Part shown: piece by piece, positions 16,905-26,190 of the stretch
Numbering within the stretch: the first letter of the stretch is position 1
Layout of the letters: each line of letters begins with the position of its first letter
DNA from: Eubacterium sp.
Lineage (GTDB): Bacteria; Bacillota; Clostridia; Lachnospirales; Lachnospiraceae
DNA: 64,000 nucleotides
Direction: 5' to 3'
Assembly (NCBI GenBank): GCA_017634555.1
Contig: JAGBNF010000027.1
Span: 1-64,000, forward strand
Position numbers and translations under genes: made by a program
The notes under the pieces: generated by a model
What the model was told of the DNA's origin: nothing
The model's database searches: none
The model's input: only the letters and a program-made list of their open reading frames with translations

Positions 16905-17969
16905 TTAAATGTACTCCCCTCGCATTTCCTTCACATATGCCTCAGCAAAAGCTCTGTCGAAGGAATCCTTCTTATCCTCAGGCATGTTCATCAGAAACTC
17001 CTTCAGTTCATCCAGCGTGAGACCCATTTCCCTGTAAAGCGTCTTAGCATAAGACGGGGTCGCACGGTATACCGAGGTAAGAACATACTCCTCGCTGAAT
17101 CCCCATACGAAGCGCTCTCTGAAAGGTGCGATGAACTTCTCATAGAGATTCACGATCATGCTCTCATTGTAGCCCTTGTAGAACTTCTTGTTCAGATATT
17201 CAACCAGCTTCTCCGTCTCCAGATTGCCTGCGCCCTTTCCCATACCGCCGAGAGTGCTGTCGATATAAAGCTCTCTGCCGGATTGGAAATGTTCTGTGCT
17301 TTTCTCTCTCGTAAGCCTGCAGGCAGCTTCCGCATTTATCATGGAGAGATCACGGTTATTGTGGATATGTGTTCCCACGGAAATCGCCTCATCCATGAAG
17401 CCGTCAACCAGCATCAGTCTGTGAGTCGTTTCCTCCGGATCCATAACTCCGAAGCTGTCAACTATATAAAATGCCTTCGCCGCCGGAACCTCCTGCATTA
17501 CAAGCTCCATAAGGCTTTTCAGGTCGTCGTCGCTGTAGCGTGAAACAACCATCGGCTGAACAATGAGCTTGTAACCCTTATCGAGGATTTTCTTACCCAT
17601 CATTATCGCATCACTATAATCCTTCTTGTGGAAGCAGAGTCTGATACCGTCAACGTAACGTCCGTACTCGCTTGATGCATCCGGCACCTTCTCGATCGGG
17701 AACTTTCCGTAATCGATCATCACATATTTCTCAATATCCGAAAGGCCCGGCATATCTGCAAAGTTCCTCTCTAGCATTGAAAAATCGGAATACATGGAGT
17801 ACCCCTCCTCAGCCTTCGCATCCTTATCGACATAACCCAGCTCGATATGCTCAATGCCGGCTCTGGCAATACCTGACAGTATCTCCCGCATTTCATTTCG
17901 GCCGAATTCAAATCCGTTGACCCATCCTCCGTCGCGGAGGGTACAGTCCAAAACATTAATCCTGTTCAT
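16905..17969 (-). CDS. DRE-TIM metallolyase-like aldolase (HMGL/4-hydroxy-2-oxovalerate aldolase family)
   Basis: 354 aa. TIM-barrel aldolase with the family signature at the N-terminus, VLDCTLRDGG, and the metal-binding HxH as THIHNN near residue 200. The C-terminal GLTLDELKEF resembles the aldolase-catalytic-domain proteins found in polysaccharide loci. Its start overlaps the flippase stop by 14 bases, so it is translationally coupled to a glycan export gene. It probably condenses or cleaves a pyruvate-type substrate for a dedicated sugar acid, but no substrate can be read from the sequence. Family assignment is firm; pathway is inference. Confidence 0.82.
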   Translation of the reverse strand: MNRINVLDCTLRDGGWVNGFEFGRNEMREILSGIARAGIEHIELGYVDKDAKAEEGYSMYSDFSMLERNFADMPGLSDIEKYVMIDYGKFPIEKVPDASSEYGRYVDGIRLCFHKKDYSDAIMMGKKILDKGYKLIVQPMVVSRYSDDDLKSLMELVMQEVPAAKAFYIVDSFGVMDPEETTHRLMLVDGFMDEAISVGTHIHNNRDLSMINAEAACRLTREKSTEHFQSGRELYIDSTLGGMGKGAGNLETEKLVEYLNKKFYKGYNESMIVNLYEKFIAPFRERFVWGFSEEYVLTSVYRATPSYAKTLYREMGLTLDELKEFLMNMPEDKKDSFDRAFAEAYVKEMRGEYI

Positions 17970-19503
17970 TAACTTTCTTCTTTCTTTTGATTACTTTTTT
18001 TATTAAAGGCTCAGCTTGTTTCATATCCTTTGTCCTGATATACACTGCCGCATAAAGGGCCGCAGGTATAACAGTGCTCATTATAGCCTTTACAATGAGT
18101 CCTGGGATTCCGTCGATTTCGATTAGTGATACTATGAAAAATGTAGCCGTTCCGATCACTGCTGTTATCACGAAGTATACTCCGTGCTTTATAAAATATA
18201 ACGCTATCTTTTCCTCTGTGAAGTAGCATCTGTAGAGCATTACCGCTCCGCAGATGAAGTTGAAGATGAAGTAGGAGATCATGGATGCCAGTATTACGCC
18301 CATGAGTCCGAGCCATTTAATGAGGCACCAGTTGAGCACCAGATTTGCCAGCGCTTCCAGAACTGATATATACCGCATCTCCCACCAGATTCCTGCCGAT
18401 TCAGAGTAAAGCGAACGTATATCACTCATTTTTAAAATGTAAAAATATACCGCAAATACTACCGCAAATTCCAGCGGAAGCACCAGCTTCTTTCCTGCCC
18501 ATAACAGCATAAACGGCTGATACAGACACAGCATGATTATAGCACACCAGCCGCTTATAAGCATGAAAAGAAAATTGATGGTATTCATATCCTTCAGGTT
18601 CTTCTTCTCCGATTCCATAGCGATGCTGTTGCCGACGCCGCCGGCCATGGAGCTTCTCATAACCGCAAGGATCATTACTACTGCATCCATTATGTAATAG
18701 TAGTTGCCGTAAATGGCATTCATGCCAAGTCCCAGAAATGCCGTAATGAACATGGAGTCGAAGGCATTTCTCGAAAGCATGGCAACACGTCTTATCATAA
18801 GACCCGTAACCTGTTTTTTGATCTCGCTGTCTCTCTCCGGGTCGAGTTCACCCTCTTCCTTATACTGTGGGAAGATCTTGTCTGCACGGTACTTTGAGAG
18901 CAGACTGAAAAGTATGGATGTTATCGGCACGGTTATGGCGTAGAGATAGAAATCCTTTGCAAGGACTATGCTCACCGCCTGGAGAACATACATGATGGTC
19001 TGCGTGATCATATGCGTTCTTCCGATCATGTCATCTCGCTGGAATGCCGAAAGAAGTGCTCTTCTGTTCGGATAGAGGAAACAGTTCGTTACCGTTCCGA
19101 AAAGATAGATAAAGTACAGGATATATGCATTTACATCCTTTGGTACTTCATCCTTTATGAGATAAGGCAAAAAAAACATTACTGCGAGTCCCGCAACAAG
19201 AATAACGGCGCCGACACGTCTGTAAACCTTTGCGTAGTATCTCAGTAATGAATTTATGGCTTTGGTGTCTCCATCCGCGATCGGCTTGTACATGCTGTAA
19301 ACGATAGCTGTACCGAAGCCGAGCTCCGCGAGATTGAGCATCTGTAATATTGAATAAAAGAGTCCTGTAAGTCCGAGATATTTCTCTCCCATTATATGGA
19401 TAATGAGAGTCCTTACAATGAAGGGAAGGAGAATGCCTGTGATCTTATCCAATTCGCCGATTATTATATTTCTTTTTGTGTTGGCAGATCTCTCTAAACG
19501 CAT
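17956..19503 (-). CDS. Polysaccharide flippase (Wzx/MATE-like, MviN superfamily)
   Basis: 515 aa with about 14 hydrophobic segments. Typical Wzx start ERSANTKRNIIIGELDKI, followed by alternating membrane helices and a lysine-rich tail (KKVIKRKKKVNEQD). Flips lipid-linked glycan units across the membrane. AAGGGG upstream of the ATG supports the start. The stop overlaps the aldolase start (ATGAACAGGATTAA). It is the transport component of the glycan cluster, which implies the products are exported. Confidence 0.92.
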   Translation of the reverse strand: MRLERSANTKRNIIIGELDKITGILLPFIVRTLIIHIMGEKYLGLTGLFYSILQMLNLAELGFGTAIVYSMYKPIADGDTKAINSLLRYYAKVYRRVGAVILVAGLAVMFFLPYLIKDEVPKDVNAYILYFIYLFGTVTNCFLYPNRRALLSAFQRDDMIGRTHMITQTIMYVLQAVSIVLAKDFYLYAITVPITSILFSLLSKYRADKIFPQYKEEGELDPERDSEIKKQVTGLMIRRVAMLSRNAFDSMFITAFLGLGMNAIYGNYYYIMDAVVMILAVMRSSMAGGVGNSIAMESEKKNLKDMNTINFLFMLISGWCAIIMLCLYQPFMLLWAGKKLVLPLEFAVVFAVYFYILKMSDIRSLYSESAGIWWEMRYISVLEALANLVLNWCLIKWLGLMGVILASMISYFIFNFICGAVMLYRCYFTEEKIALYFIKHGVYFVITAVIGTATFFIVSLIEIDGIPGLIVKAIMSTVIPAALYAAVYIRTKDMKQAEPLIKKVIKRKKKVNEQD

Positions 19504-19586
19504 ATACGTTTTGCCCCTTCTAATAAAATCTCGAGCTGATTATATAGCATCTCTGATTAAAATTATAAGTTATATAATATCGCAAG

Positions 19587-20339
19587 CTATAATGTTGCGA
19601 ATTCTATAATTCCCTCTGCTGTCTTCGCTATGTATGTCGTACCTGCGGTTCTCAGCTCCTCCTCAGAGCCGTAACCGAAGAGAACTCCTATAGAATCAAT
19701 GCCGCATTTAACTGCTGCATCTATATCGTAATGTCTGTCACCGATCATGACTGCTGATGATCTGATGCTGTCCGGTATTTCTACATTCTCTGTCACTGCA
19801 GAATCTCCCACTGCATCTCTATTTGCTGTCGCTATGGTACTTCCTGAAGTTTCTACACTTCCCTTCGCAGCGATCCTGAGTGCTTCCTCGATAAGAAATG
19901 TCTTATCGGAGTGCTTCTCTGCCAGCGTCGGTCCCACAACCGCATCAAAATATTCCCTGATACCGTTGCTCGTTACAACAACCTCGGCAAGCTCTGCCGG
20001 CTTTGAAGTAACCACCATATGTCTGAAGCCCTGCTTTGTAAGCTCCTCCAGAGTCTCCTTGATCCCATCGTAAAGCGGCGCTCTGTAAATGCCTTCCTGC
20101 CTATAGAACTCACGGTAAAGTCTTACCGCTTCCTCTGCATCCTCAGATGTCATGTTGTAGAAATTCTTGAAGGATTCGTAAAGCGGAGGCCCGATAAACT
20201 TCTTGAGCTGCTCTCTCGGATCCGGTTCTATATTCATCTTTTCCAGTGCGTAGATAACGGAATCGATTATTCCGAATTCCGACTGTGTCAGTGTTCCGTC
20301 AAGGTCCCAGAAAAGGTATTTGTATTTGTTGGCAGACAT
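19587..20339 (-). CDS. HAD-IA phosphatase (phosphoglycolate phosphatase-like)
   Basis: 250 aa. HAD motif I FWDLDGTLTQSE, motif II VVTSKP and motif IV-type MIGDRHYDIDAA with GVLFGYG. About 25 extra hydrophilic residues (Ser/Thr/Ala/Val-rich, about 163-190) are inserted before motif IV, which is unusual for the family. GGAG precedes the ATG. It stands upstream of the flippase and may dephosphorylate a sugar-phosphate precursor, although general housekeeping phosphatase activity is equally possible. Confidence 0.88.
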   Translation of the reverse strand: MSANKYKYLFWDLDGTLTQSEFGIIDSVIYALEKMNIEPDPREQLKKFIGPPLYESFKNFYNMTSEDAEEAVRLYREFYRQEGIYRAPLYDGIKETLEELTKQGFRHMVVTSKPAELAEVVVTSNGIREYFDAVVGPTLAEKHSDKTFLIEEALRIAAKGSVETSGSTIATANRDAVGDSAVTENVEIPDSIRSSAVMIGDRHYDIDAAVKCGIDSIGVLFGYGSEEELRTAGTTYIAKTAEGIIEFATL

Positions 20340-20378
20340 GTTGCTTCTCCTATTAGTGTTTTCTGTCTATCTTAATAA

Positions 20379-21062
20379 TTATTCCTGTAGTGTCAAGCCC
20401 CAATTTTCCCAAACCCATATAGCTTCCTTACCTTCAGGGATTGTAATATGCAGTTTTTCCTCGTTATCAAGGGAAATGTACCGCGCCTCGATGCCCATCT
20501 TAGAGGACATCCACAGCGGAAAAATTCTTGTATCTTCTCTTACATCATAGTCATATATGAAAATGTGCTCCGACCATTTCTTTTCATCTTCCTCGACCCA
20601 GATAGGTTTATATTCGCCGTAGCTTCCAACCTTCCAGACAAGCAGGGTCAGCTCATCCTCATCGTCATGATCTATGTCTCCGATAAGATAATCCGAAACC
20701 AGCCAGCCCTCATCGCTTTCCCAGAGAAGTTCGCCGTCCGGTCTTGTCACAGTAAGCTTTTTGTTATCAAGCTCCACCGCTACTGTCTCGGTAATCTTTT
20801 CTGCTTCTTCACCTTCCTTAGGTGCCGGAAGCGTCATTGACGCAGACCTGCTCCTGACCGGCATTCTCGGATCACTGCTTACCGTGAAAGAATGCTCTTC
20901 GGATTTTTCTTCCCATTTGATCCAGCCCGGAAGGAAGTATCCTCTCTTCCACATGACACGAAACGCAGCAAAGCATACTAAAGAGGCTGCCGCAGCAAGC
21001 AGCAGCCATCTTATGATCTTTATAACTTTCTTCTGTTTTGTGTCATCCGTACTTTTTGCCAT
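20379..21062 (-). CDS. Single-pass membrane-anchored protein of unknown function
   Basis: 227 aa. A lysine-rich cytoplasmic start, one transmembrane helix (about residues 15-37, WLLLAAAASLVCFAAF) and an acidic extracellular part with GDIDHDDEDELTLLVW, which resembles FG-GAP/VCBS-like beta-propeller repeats. No strong ribosome site is visible before the ATG, so the start is uncertain. A 12-bp palindrome TTCATGCATGAA (21125-21136) lies just upstream, between this gene and the DUF3160 gene. I do not recognise a function. Confidence 0.7.
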   Translation of the reverse strand: MAKSTDDTKQKKVIKIIRWLLLAAAASLVCFAAFRVMWKRGYFLPGWIKWEEKSEEHSFTVSSDPRMPVRSRSASMTLPAPKEGEEAEKITETVAVELDNKKLTVTRPDGELLWESDEGWLVSDYLIGDIDHDDEDELTLLVWKVGSYGEYKPIWVEEDEKKWSEHIFIYDYDVREDTRIFPLWMSSKMGIEARYISLDNEEKLHITIPEGKEAIWVWENWGLTLQE

Positions 21063-21141
21063 GTGTTATAAACATTCTGTACTACATATATATCAATACT
21101 TCATTATACTTTCATGTCAATGTTTTCATGCATGAATATCA

Positions 21142-23865
21142 TTAATCGTTGTCGTGTCTGTAGCTCTTTGCCCACTCGACTTCCTTAGGTCTATCCTTAT
21201 AATCACGATAGGTGTTATCACTCTGAAGCTCCATGCCCAGCATCTGCTTCCATTCGCTGTCCGTAAGTCTGTCACTTAACGGCTGTTCGAATTCATAGTA
21301 GGAATAAACCTTTCCGTAAGCCAGCTTCTTTACACCGTCTACTGTTACAACAACTATGATGTCGTTTATACGTCCTGTTCCGAGTTCAAGGCATGAACCG
21401 TTCGGATCTGTTGCAACATCTACAACAACCGCTGCCGGAAATTCCTTCGTTGTAAGGCTTCCGTATGGTGACTCACTTGCCTTATCTTTATTTACTTCCT
21501 GCCAGAAATGCTCGAGCTGTCCGCCGTAGGAACGGATGAATTCGAATTCAGCTTCCGTAGGCAGCTCATTTCTCAGCTCCTTCTCAGCTATAACCTGAAG
21601 CTGCGTTGTGATTTCTGCGAGAAGTCTCAGGTTTTCCTTATCCTCTGCGGAAAGGACTCCGTATCCTTCAAGTCCCGATGATGTCGCATTTACAAGTCCC
21701 GTAAGTCTTGCATAAACCAGCGGTTCGGCTTCAACATAACCTCTGTCGTCCTTTACAGGGATCTCGCCGCCGCCCATTTCAGCCATCATCTGCTTTGAGT
21801 AAAGTATGGTGTCATGCTTAAGCTCTGTGTAGCTTCCTAGGAATGTAACAAGATTCTTCTTCTGCCACTCCTCAGACTGCATGTAGGTCGGATATCCTTC
21901 GCCCTTCTTATCGAGAAGCGGACGAAGTGTGTTCAGCCACTGTGAATAAAGACTTGCTTCCCATGTGGAATCCGGTGCAGTGCTGACCATATCTCTCATC
22001 TTTGCCATGTTTTCGTTGTAGTTCGCATAGCTTGTCTCACCCATTGAATCAAGGATCGTGAGTGCCTCATCCGAACCCATGGCTGCCGGTACATCGAGCG
22101 CATTCGGAAGCATTCTCTTTTCGCCGGCCGGATTTTCACGTGTATTTCTATAGCAGAGGTTCTGGAAGATCGTTGCATCTATCGAGAATCTCTGACCCAT
22201 AAATCTGTAACCGAGGATCTTGCTATCTCTTTCCTCATCGCTGTCGCTCTGGAAAACAACCACCGAGTTGATCTGTGGTGGTTCAAGTTCTCCTGTGAGC
22301 CTATGAAATGTATCCCATGCTGCTGTATTTCCGGGAAGATCTGCTATAGTTACGTTGGCACCGTATGCAGATTCAATTATCGGTTTATACTCATAGTAGC
22401 CGCTGTCGTCAGATGCTCCTGCGAAGAAGGAGGTTACTGTATAGATTTCATCCCAGAGCGGAAGCGTCTCATTATCGAGAGCCAGCGTCATGAGAAGCGC
22501 CGATCTGTCGAGAAGTTCTTCATTCTGAGTGAAGTTTCTTCTTCCGTACCACATCATTGCTCTGAAGTACTTCTCAAGTCTTTCATCGCCTTCATAGTAG
22601 CCGCGTGGCTTGTACTGGCTGTAATCCTCCATTGAACCCGGCATGAGCGGTGAGTTTACAACCTGTGTTGCTTCGTTTATAAGTGCCAGCTCAGAATTAA
22701 CCACATCGCTTACTGCAGGATTAACCTTAGCTGATGGGTTCATAAGCATATTACCTACTGTGAAGTATGCCAGATTAAGCTTTGCTGACTCCTCCCACTC
22801 TGTACCCTGAAGCTGCTGGTACTGTTCCTCTGACTTCTTCTGCATCTTGTCGCCGAGCTCAGCGAGATCATATGAAAGATAATTAATCTCGGTGTTCTTC
22901 AGCACGTGTGCGAAGTAGAGATGGTAGGTATGCATTATCGAGTCTACCGTTACGAAGCTCGGTGTGTAGTCGTATCTGTTATATTCGTAGGACTCGAAGA
23001 ACTCATAATCATAACCCTGAGTTACGATGAACTGATTCTTCATCAGCATGTCCTTCATGTCCTGATCCCAGTAATCTATATACTCATGATTATCAAGCTC
23101 ACTGATATCTCCAAGCGTCTGTGCCGGAACCGACGGCTGAACCTCTGTATAGTCAAGGTTCATGTTATCTCCGATGATCGAAGGACGCTTCATGTATGAG
23201 ATTGTAGTAACATCTGTTACTCCTACGCTGTCCTTGCCGTCTGCGTCTTTATTCTTATCGCTGTCTTTATCCTTGTCAGCGTCTTTGTCGGTTGTATCGC
23301 CGTCTTTATCTGACTTGCCGTCTTTATCGGTTTTATCTCCGTCTTTATTCTTATCAGCATCATCAGACTTTGCTGTTTCCGTTCCCGGTGTATTTGATGC
23401 CGTTCCCTCGTCTTTACCACCCAGAACAAGGACAAAGAGAATCACTGCCGCTACTAGGATTGCAGCGATTATTGAACCGAGAATTATCTTGCTCTTCTTA
23501 TCGGCTGACGCCTGCGGAGGAGTCGGTGAATTGCCAGCCGGCTGTGCGTACTGCGGTACCTGCTGTTGTGCAAACTGCGGAGTCGGCTGTGGTGCAGGAG
23601 TCGGCTGCTGCATCTGCGGAGCCTGTGCTTGAGTTGGCTGTGACTGTCCAGGCTGTCCTTGTACTGGACCAGCTTGTACTGCCTGCACATTCGGCTGTGC
23701 TGCCATTCCTGTCTGCTGAGCCTGTGGCTGTGTTGCAGGGCCCGGCTGTGGCTGAGCGGTTGGCGGTACATTTGCCTGCTGACTATACTGCATCAGGTTG
23801 TTTCCGCAAATAGGACATGTTGGTGCATTTTCTGTATTGGCATATCCGCATACATTACATACCAT
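21142..23865 (-). CDS. Zinc-ribbon, membrane-anchored DUF3160 protein
   Basis: 907 aa. N-terminal zinc ribbon with CNVCGYAN...CPICGNN (residues 3-22), a Pro/Gln-rich stretch to about 120, a transmembrane helix (about 127-148, IILGSIIAAILVAAVILFVL), a Lys/Asp repeat linker (about 160-215) and a large C-terminal DUF3160-like domain (about 230-907). The layout puts the ribbon inside and the large domain outside the cell. GGAGG eight bases before the ATG lies inside the end of the preceding gene, only three bases from its stop, so the two are coupled. Function unknown. Confidence 0.83.
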   Translation of the reverse strand: MVCNVCGYANTENAPTCPICGNNLMQYSQQANVPPTAQPQPGPATQPQAQQTGMAAQPNVQAVQAGPVQGQPGQSQPTQAQAPQMQQPTPAPQPTPQFAQQQVPQYAQPAGNSPTPPQASADKKSKIILGSIIAAILVAAVILFVLVLGGKDEGTASNTPGTETAKSDDADKNKDGDKTDKDGKSDKDGDTTDKDADKDKDSDKNKDADGKDSVGVTDVTTISYMKRPSIIGDNMNLDYTEVQPSVPAQTLGDISELDNHEYIDYWDQDMKDMLMKNQFIVTQGYDYEFFESYEYNRYDYTPSFVTVDSIMHTYHLYFAHVLKNTEINYLSYDLAELGDKMQKKSEEQYQQLQGTEWEESAKLNLAYFTVGNMLMNPSAKVNPAVSDVVNSELALINEATQVVNSPLMPGSMEDYSQYKPRGYYEGDERLEKYFRAMMWYGRRNFTQNEELLDRSALLMTLALDNETLPLWDEIYTVTSFFAGASDDSGYYEYKPIIESAYGANVTIADLPGNTAAWDTFHRLTGELEPPQINSVVVFQSDSDEERDSKILGYRFMGQRFSIDATIFQNLCYRNTRENPAGEKRMLPNALDVPAAMGSDEALTILDSMGETSYANYNENMAKMRDMVSTAPDSTWEASLYSQWLNTLRPLLDKKGEGYPTYMQSEEWQKKNLVTFLGSYTELKHDTILYSKQMMAEMGGGEIPVKDDRGYVEAEPLVYARLTGLVNATSSGLEGYGVLSAEDKENLRLLAEITTQLQVIAEKELRNELPTEAEFEFIRSYGGQLEHFWQEVNKDKASESPYGSLTTKEFPAAVVVDVATDPNGSCLELGTGRINDIIVVVTVDGVKKLAYGKVYSYYEFEQPLSDRLTDSEWKQMLGMELQSDNTYRDYKDRPKEVEWAKSYRHDND

Positions 23866-23868
23866 GTA

Positions 23869-24930
23869 TTAATCCTCCCCGAATACTCTCTTCAGAACTT
23901 CATCCTCTCTCAATACTTTCTTTGCAAGCTCCCTGTACTGTTCCTCATGCAGATAAGTGTGTCTGTGAGGCTTGATAGTCGGAGCCATATCTATCGCTTT
24001 TTCATAGTCTTCTCTATTAAGACCTAGGGTGCTGACGAAGTCCCAGAAGCCTGTTCTCTCGAAGACTTTATTAACTCTTACATATCTGTGATCCTGAACA
24101 CGGGCCATGATGTAGGTTGCGATACCCACCTGAACGCCGTGCAGCTGTGGCTGCTCAAGCATTTTGTCGAGTGCATGTGAGATAAGATGCTCACTTCCGC
24201 TGGTCGGTGTGCTGCCGCCTGCGATCTCATTTGCGATTCCGCTCATTGCCAGTGAATCAACAAGCTCTCTAAGGAAGAGGTCGTCCTTGATGGTCTCGAA
24301 CGGCGTTCTGACGAAGCTGTTTACTGCCTTCTTTGCAATCATAACGGAGAAGTCGTTCAGCTCGGAATAGCCCTTCTCTGCTTCGAAAACCCAGTCATAT
24401 AATGCTGTGATCTTAGCTACCATGTCGCCGATTCCCGAATAAATGAATCGCTCCGGAGCACTCTTCAGAATATCTGTATCTACAACTATTCCGTAAGCCA
24501 TCTTGGCCGGAACAGATGTTCTTCTTCCGTTAACGATGAGCGATGCGGTTGCCGAAGAGAAACCGTCGCTGGACGCCGATGTCGGAATGCTGATGAAAGG
24601 AAGCTTTCTCAGATAAGCCGCATATTTTGCTGTATCAATAACCTTTCCTCCGCCGATTCCCAGGATTACCTGTGCCTTGGAATCTATGTCGAAGGCGAGA
24701 TTTATGATATCCGAAATATCAACCGTATCAAGCTCCTTATACTCGAGTATGTTTATGCCCGACTTTTCTATATTTTCTATGATGCCTCTTCCAAACAGGT
24801 CGATGAGGCCGTTTCCAAAGTAAATTACCGCATTATCGAACCCATTATCCTTAAGATACATCCCGAGATTATCCATTGCTCCCTTACCGACTTTCAGTAT
24901 CGTAGGTATAGCTATATGACTTCCTGACAT
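23869..24930 (-). CDS. egsA: sn-glycerol-1-phosphate dehydrogenase (EgsA/AraM family)
   Basis: 353 aa. Reduces dihydroxyacetone phosphate to sn-glycerol-1-phosphate, the stereoisomer typical of archaeal lipids, also made by AraM in Bacillus. Motifs: GIGGGKVIDTAKYAA (nucleotide site), SIPTSASSDGFSSATAS, GIGDMVAKITALYDW, and metal-ligand histidines in SEHLISHALD and PHRHTYLHEEQY. The start at ATG 24930 has AGGAGG seven bases upstream; a GTG three bases earlier is too close. It may supply a glycerophosphate for the CTP-transferase/LicD route in the same region, which is inference. Cotranscribed with the DUF3160 gene. Confidence 0.85.
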   Translation of the reverse strand: MSGSHIAIPTILKVGKGAMDNLGMYLKDNGFDNAVIYFGNGLIDLFGRGIIENIEKSGINILEYKELDTVDISDIINLAFDIDSKAQVILGIGGGKVIDTAKYAAYLRKLPFISIPTSASSDGFSSATASLIVNGRRTSVPAKMAYGIVVDTDILKSAPERFIYSGIGDMVAKITALYDWVFEAEKGYSELNDFSVMIAKKAVNSFVRTPFETIKDDLFLRELVDSLAMSGIANEIAGGSTPTSGSEHLISHALDKMLEQPQLHGVQVGIATYIMARVQDHRYVRVNKVFERTGFWDFVSTLGLNREDYEKAIDMAPTIKPHRHTYLHEEQYRELAKKVLREDEVLKRVFGED

Positions 24931-25033
24931 CACTAATCCTCCTACTGTAAAAATACCCTTTAATTATACTCTCCATAAGAAGTGTTAACAACAAAAAAGG
25001 GAAAGGTATTTTGCAGCGGATGTACGTCTTTAC

Positions 25034-25120
25034 AGAAATAGTAAAGAGTAGTAAAATGTTTTAAAAGTAGTAAAGAACAGTAAAGCATTTTAAAAGTAGT
25101 AAAGAACAGTAAAACATTTT
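25034..25120. repeat. Three tandem 29-bp direct repeats
   Basis: Copies at 25034-25062, 25063-25091 and 25092-25120. The last two differ by one base (AAAGTAGTAAAGAACAGTAA core); the first is diverged. No spacers, so this is not a CRISPR. It ends directly before the ribosome site of the ATPase gene and contains no obvious promoter hexamers. Confidence 0.9.
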
Positions 25121-25134
25121 GAATGGAGGACGCC

Positions 25135-26190
25135 ATGAAATCAAATAAAAATCCTTATACATTGATGTTTGGAAAATTACCGAAACAAGCTATTCCAAGA
25201 CTTGGCGATAAAATGAAGATAGTCCAGCAGTTTACTGATACAGAATATTCCGAGCAGCTATATATCATCACCGGTGTAAGAGGCTCCGGAAAAACTGTAT
25301 TTATGACAGATGTTTCGAAAGAGATTAGCCAAGAGAAAAACTGGATAGTTATAGAGTTAAATCCGGAAGCAAATCTTATGGAAGATCTGGCTTCAAAACT
25401 ATCAAGCGAGAATGAGTTGGCAGAGCTTTTCAGAAAATCAAAAATAAACCTTTCATTCTTCGGATTCGGTCTTGAAATCAACGGCACTGCACCTATTACA
25501 AACATCGAAACAGCTATCACAAAAATGCTTGAGACTCTAAAGAAACACAACAAGCGATTGTTAGTTACAATCGATGAAGTTACGGGCAATAAAAATATGC
25601 GAGAGTTCGCCAGTGCATTTCAAATTCTTATCAGAAAAGAGCTTCCAATATTCCTTTTAATGACCGGTTTGTTTGAGAACGTTGAAGAATTACAGAATAA
25701 AAAAAATATGACATTTCTTCTCAGAGCGCCAAAAATCATTCTTGCCCCGCTTAATATCAGCAGAATGGCTGATAGCTATGAGAAAAGCTTGGGTATTGAA
25801 AGAGAACGCGCTCTTGAGATGGCACGAATCACCAAAGGATACTCCTTTGCATTCCAAGTTCTGGGATATTTTTGCTGGGAAGACGATGCCGATAACAATT
25901 CTGCATTAAAAATGTTCAAGCAATATCTTGAAGAGAATTCATATGAGAAAATCTGGTCTGAATTATCACCTAAGGATAAGGAAATCGCGATCGGAATTGC
26001 CAGATCATCATCAAAAAAAGTTTCAGATATACGAGAGAATCTCGGAATCACTAATAACCAGTTCAACCCATATAAAAACAGACTTATAAAGAAAGGTCTT
26101 ATTGGCGACGATTTCGGCATAGCTGAGTTTACACTTCCATTGTTTCAGGATTTTATTCTTGAGAAAGTCGGATATCAAATCCGGATATAG
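25135..26190 (+). CDS. AAA-type ATPase with winged-helix C-terminus (archaeal ATPase-like family)
   Basis: 351 aa. Walker A is GVRGSGKT near residue 50 and Walker B is RLLVTIDEV near 150. Sensor-like segments follow (FLLMTGLFENV, then PKIILAPLNISRM), and the C-terminal 60 residues look like a winged helix (DIRENLGITNNQFNPYKNRL). This matches the PF01637/COG1672 group of single-chain ATPases. GGAGG five bases before ATG 25135 sets the start. One of few plus-strand genes here; it has lower GC than its neighbours and lies behind tandem repeats, hinting at acquisition. Its 3' end overlaps a small convergent gene. Biological role unknown. Confidence 0.85.
   Translation: MKSNKNPYTLMFGKLPKQAIPRLGDKMKIVQQFTDTEYSEQLYIITGVRGSGKTVFMTDVSKEISQEKNWIVIELNPEANLMEDLASKLSSENELAELFRKSKINLSFFGFGLEINGTAPITNIETAITKMLETLKKHNKRLLVTIDEVTGNKNMREFASAFQILIRKELPIFLLMTGLFENVEELQNKKNMTFLLRAPKIILAPLNISRMADSYEKSLGIERERALEMARITKGYSFAFQVLGYFCWEDDADNNSALKMFKQYLEENSYEKIWSELSPKDKEIAIGIARSSSKKVSDIRENLGITNNQFNPYKNRLIKKGLIGDDFGIAEFTLPLFQDFILEKVGYQIRI

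Noticed and set aside
25034-25120. CRISPR array
   Set aside because: The 29-base units are contiguous with no spacers, and no cas genes are present.
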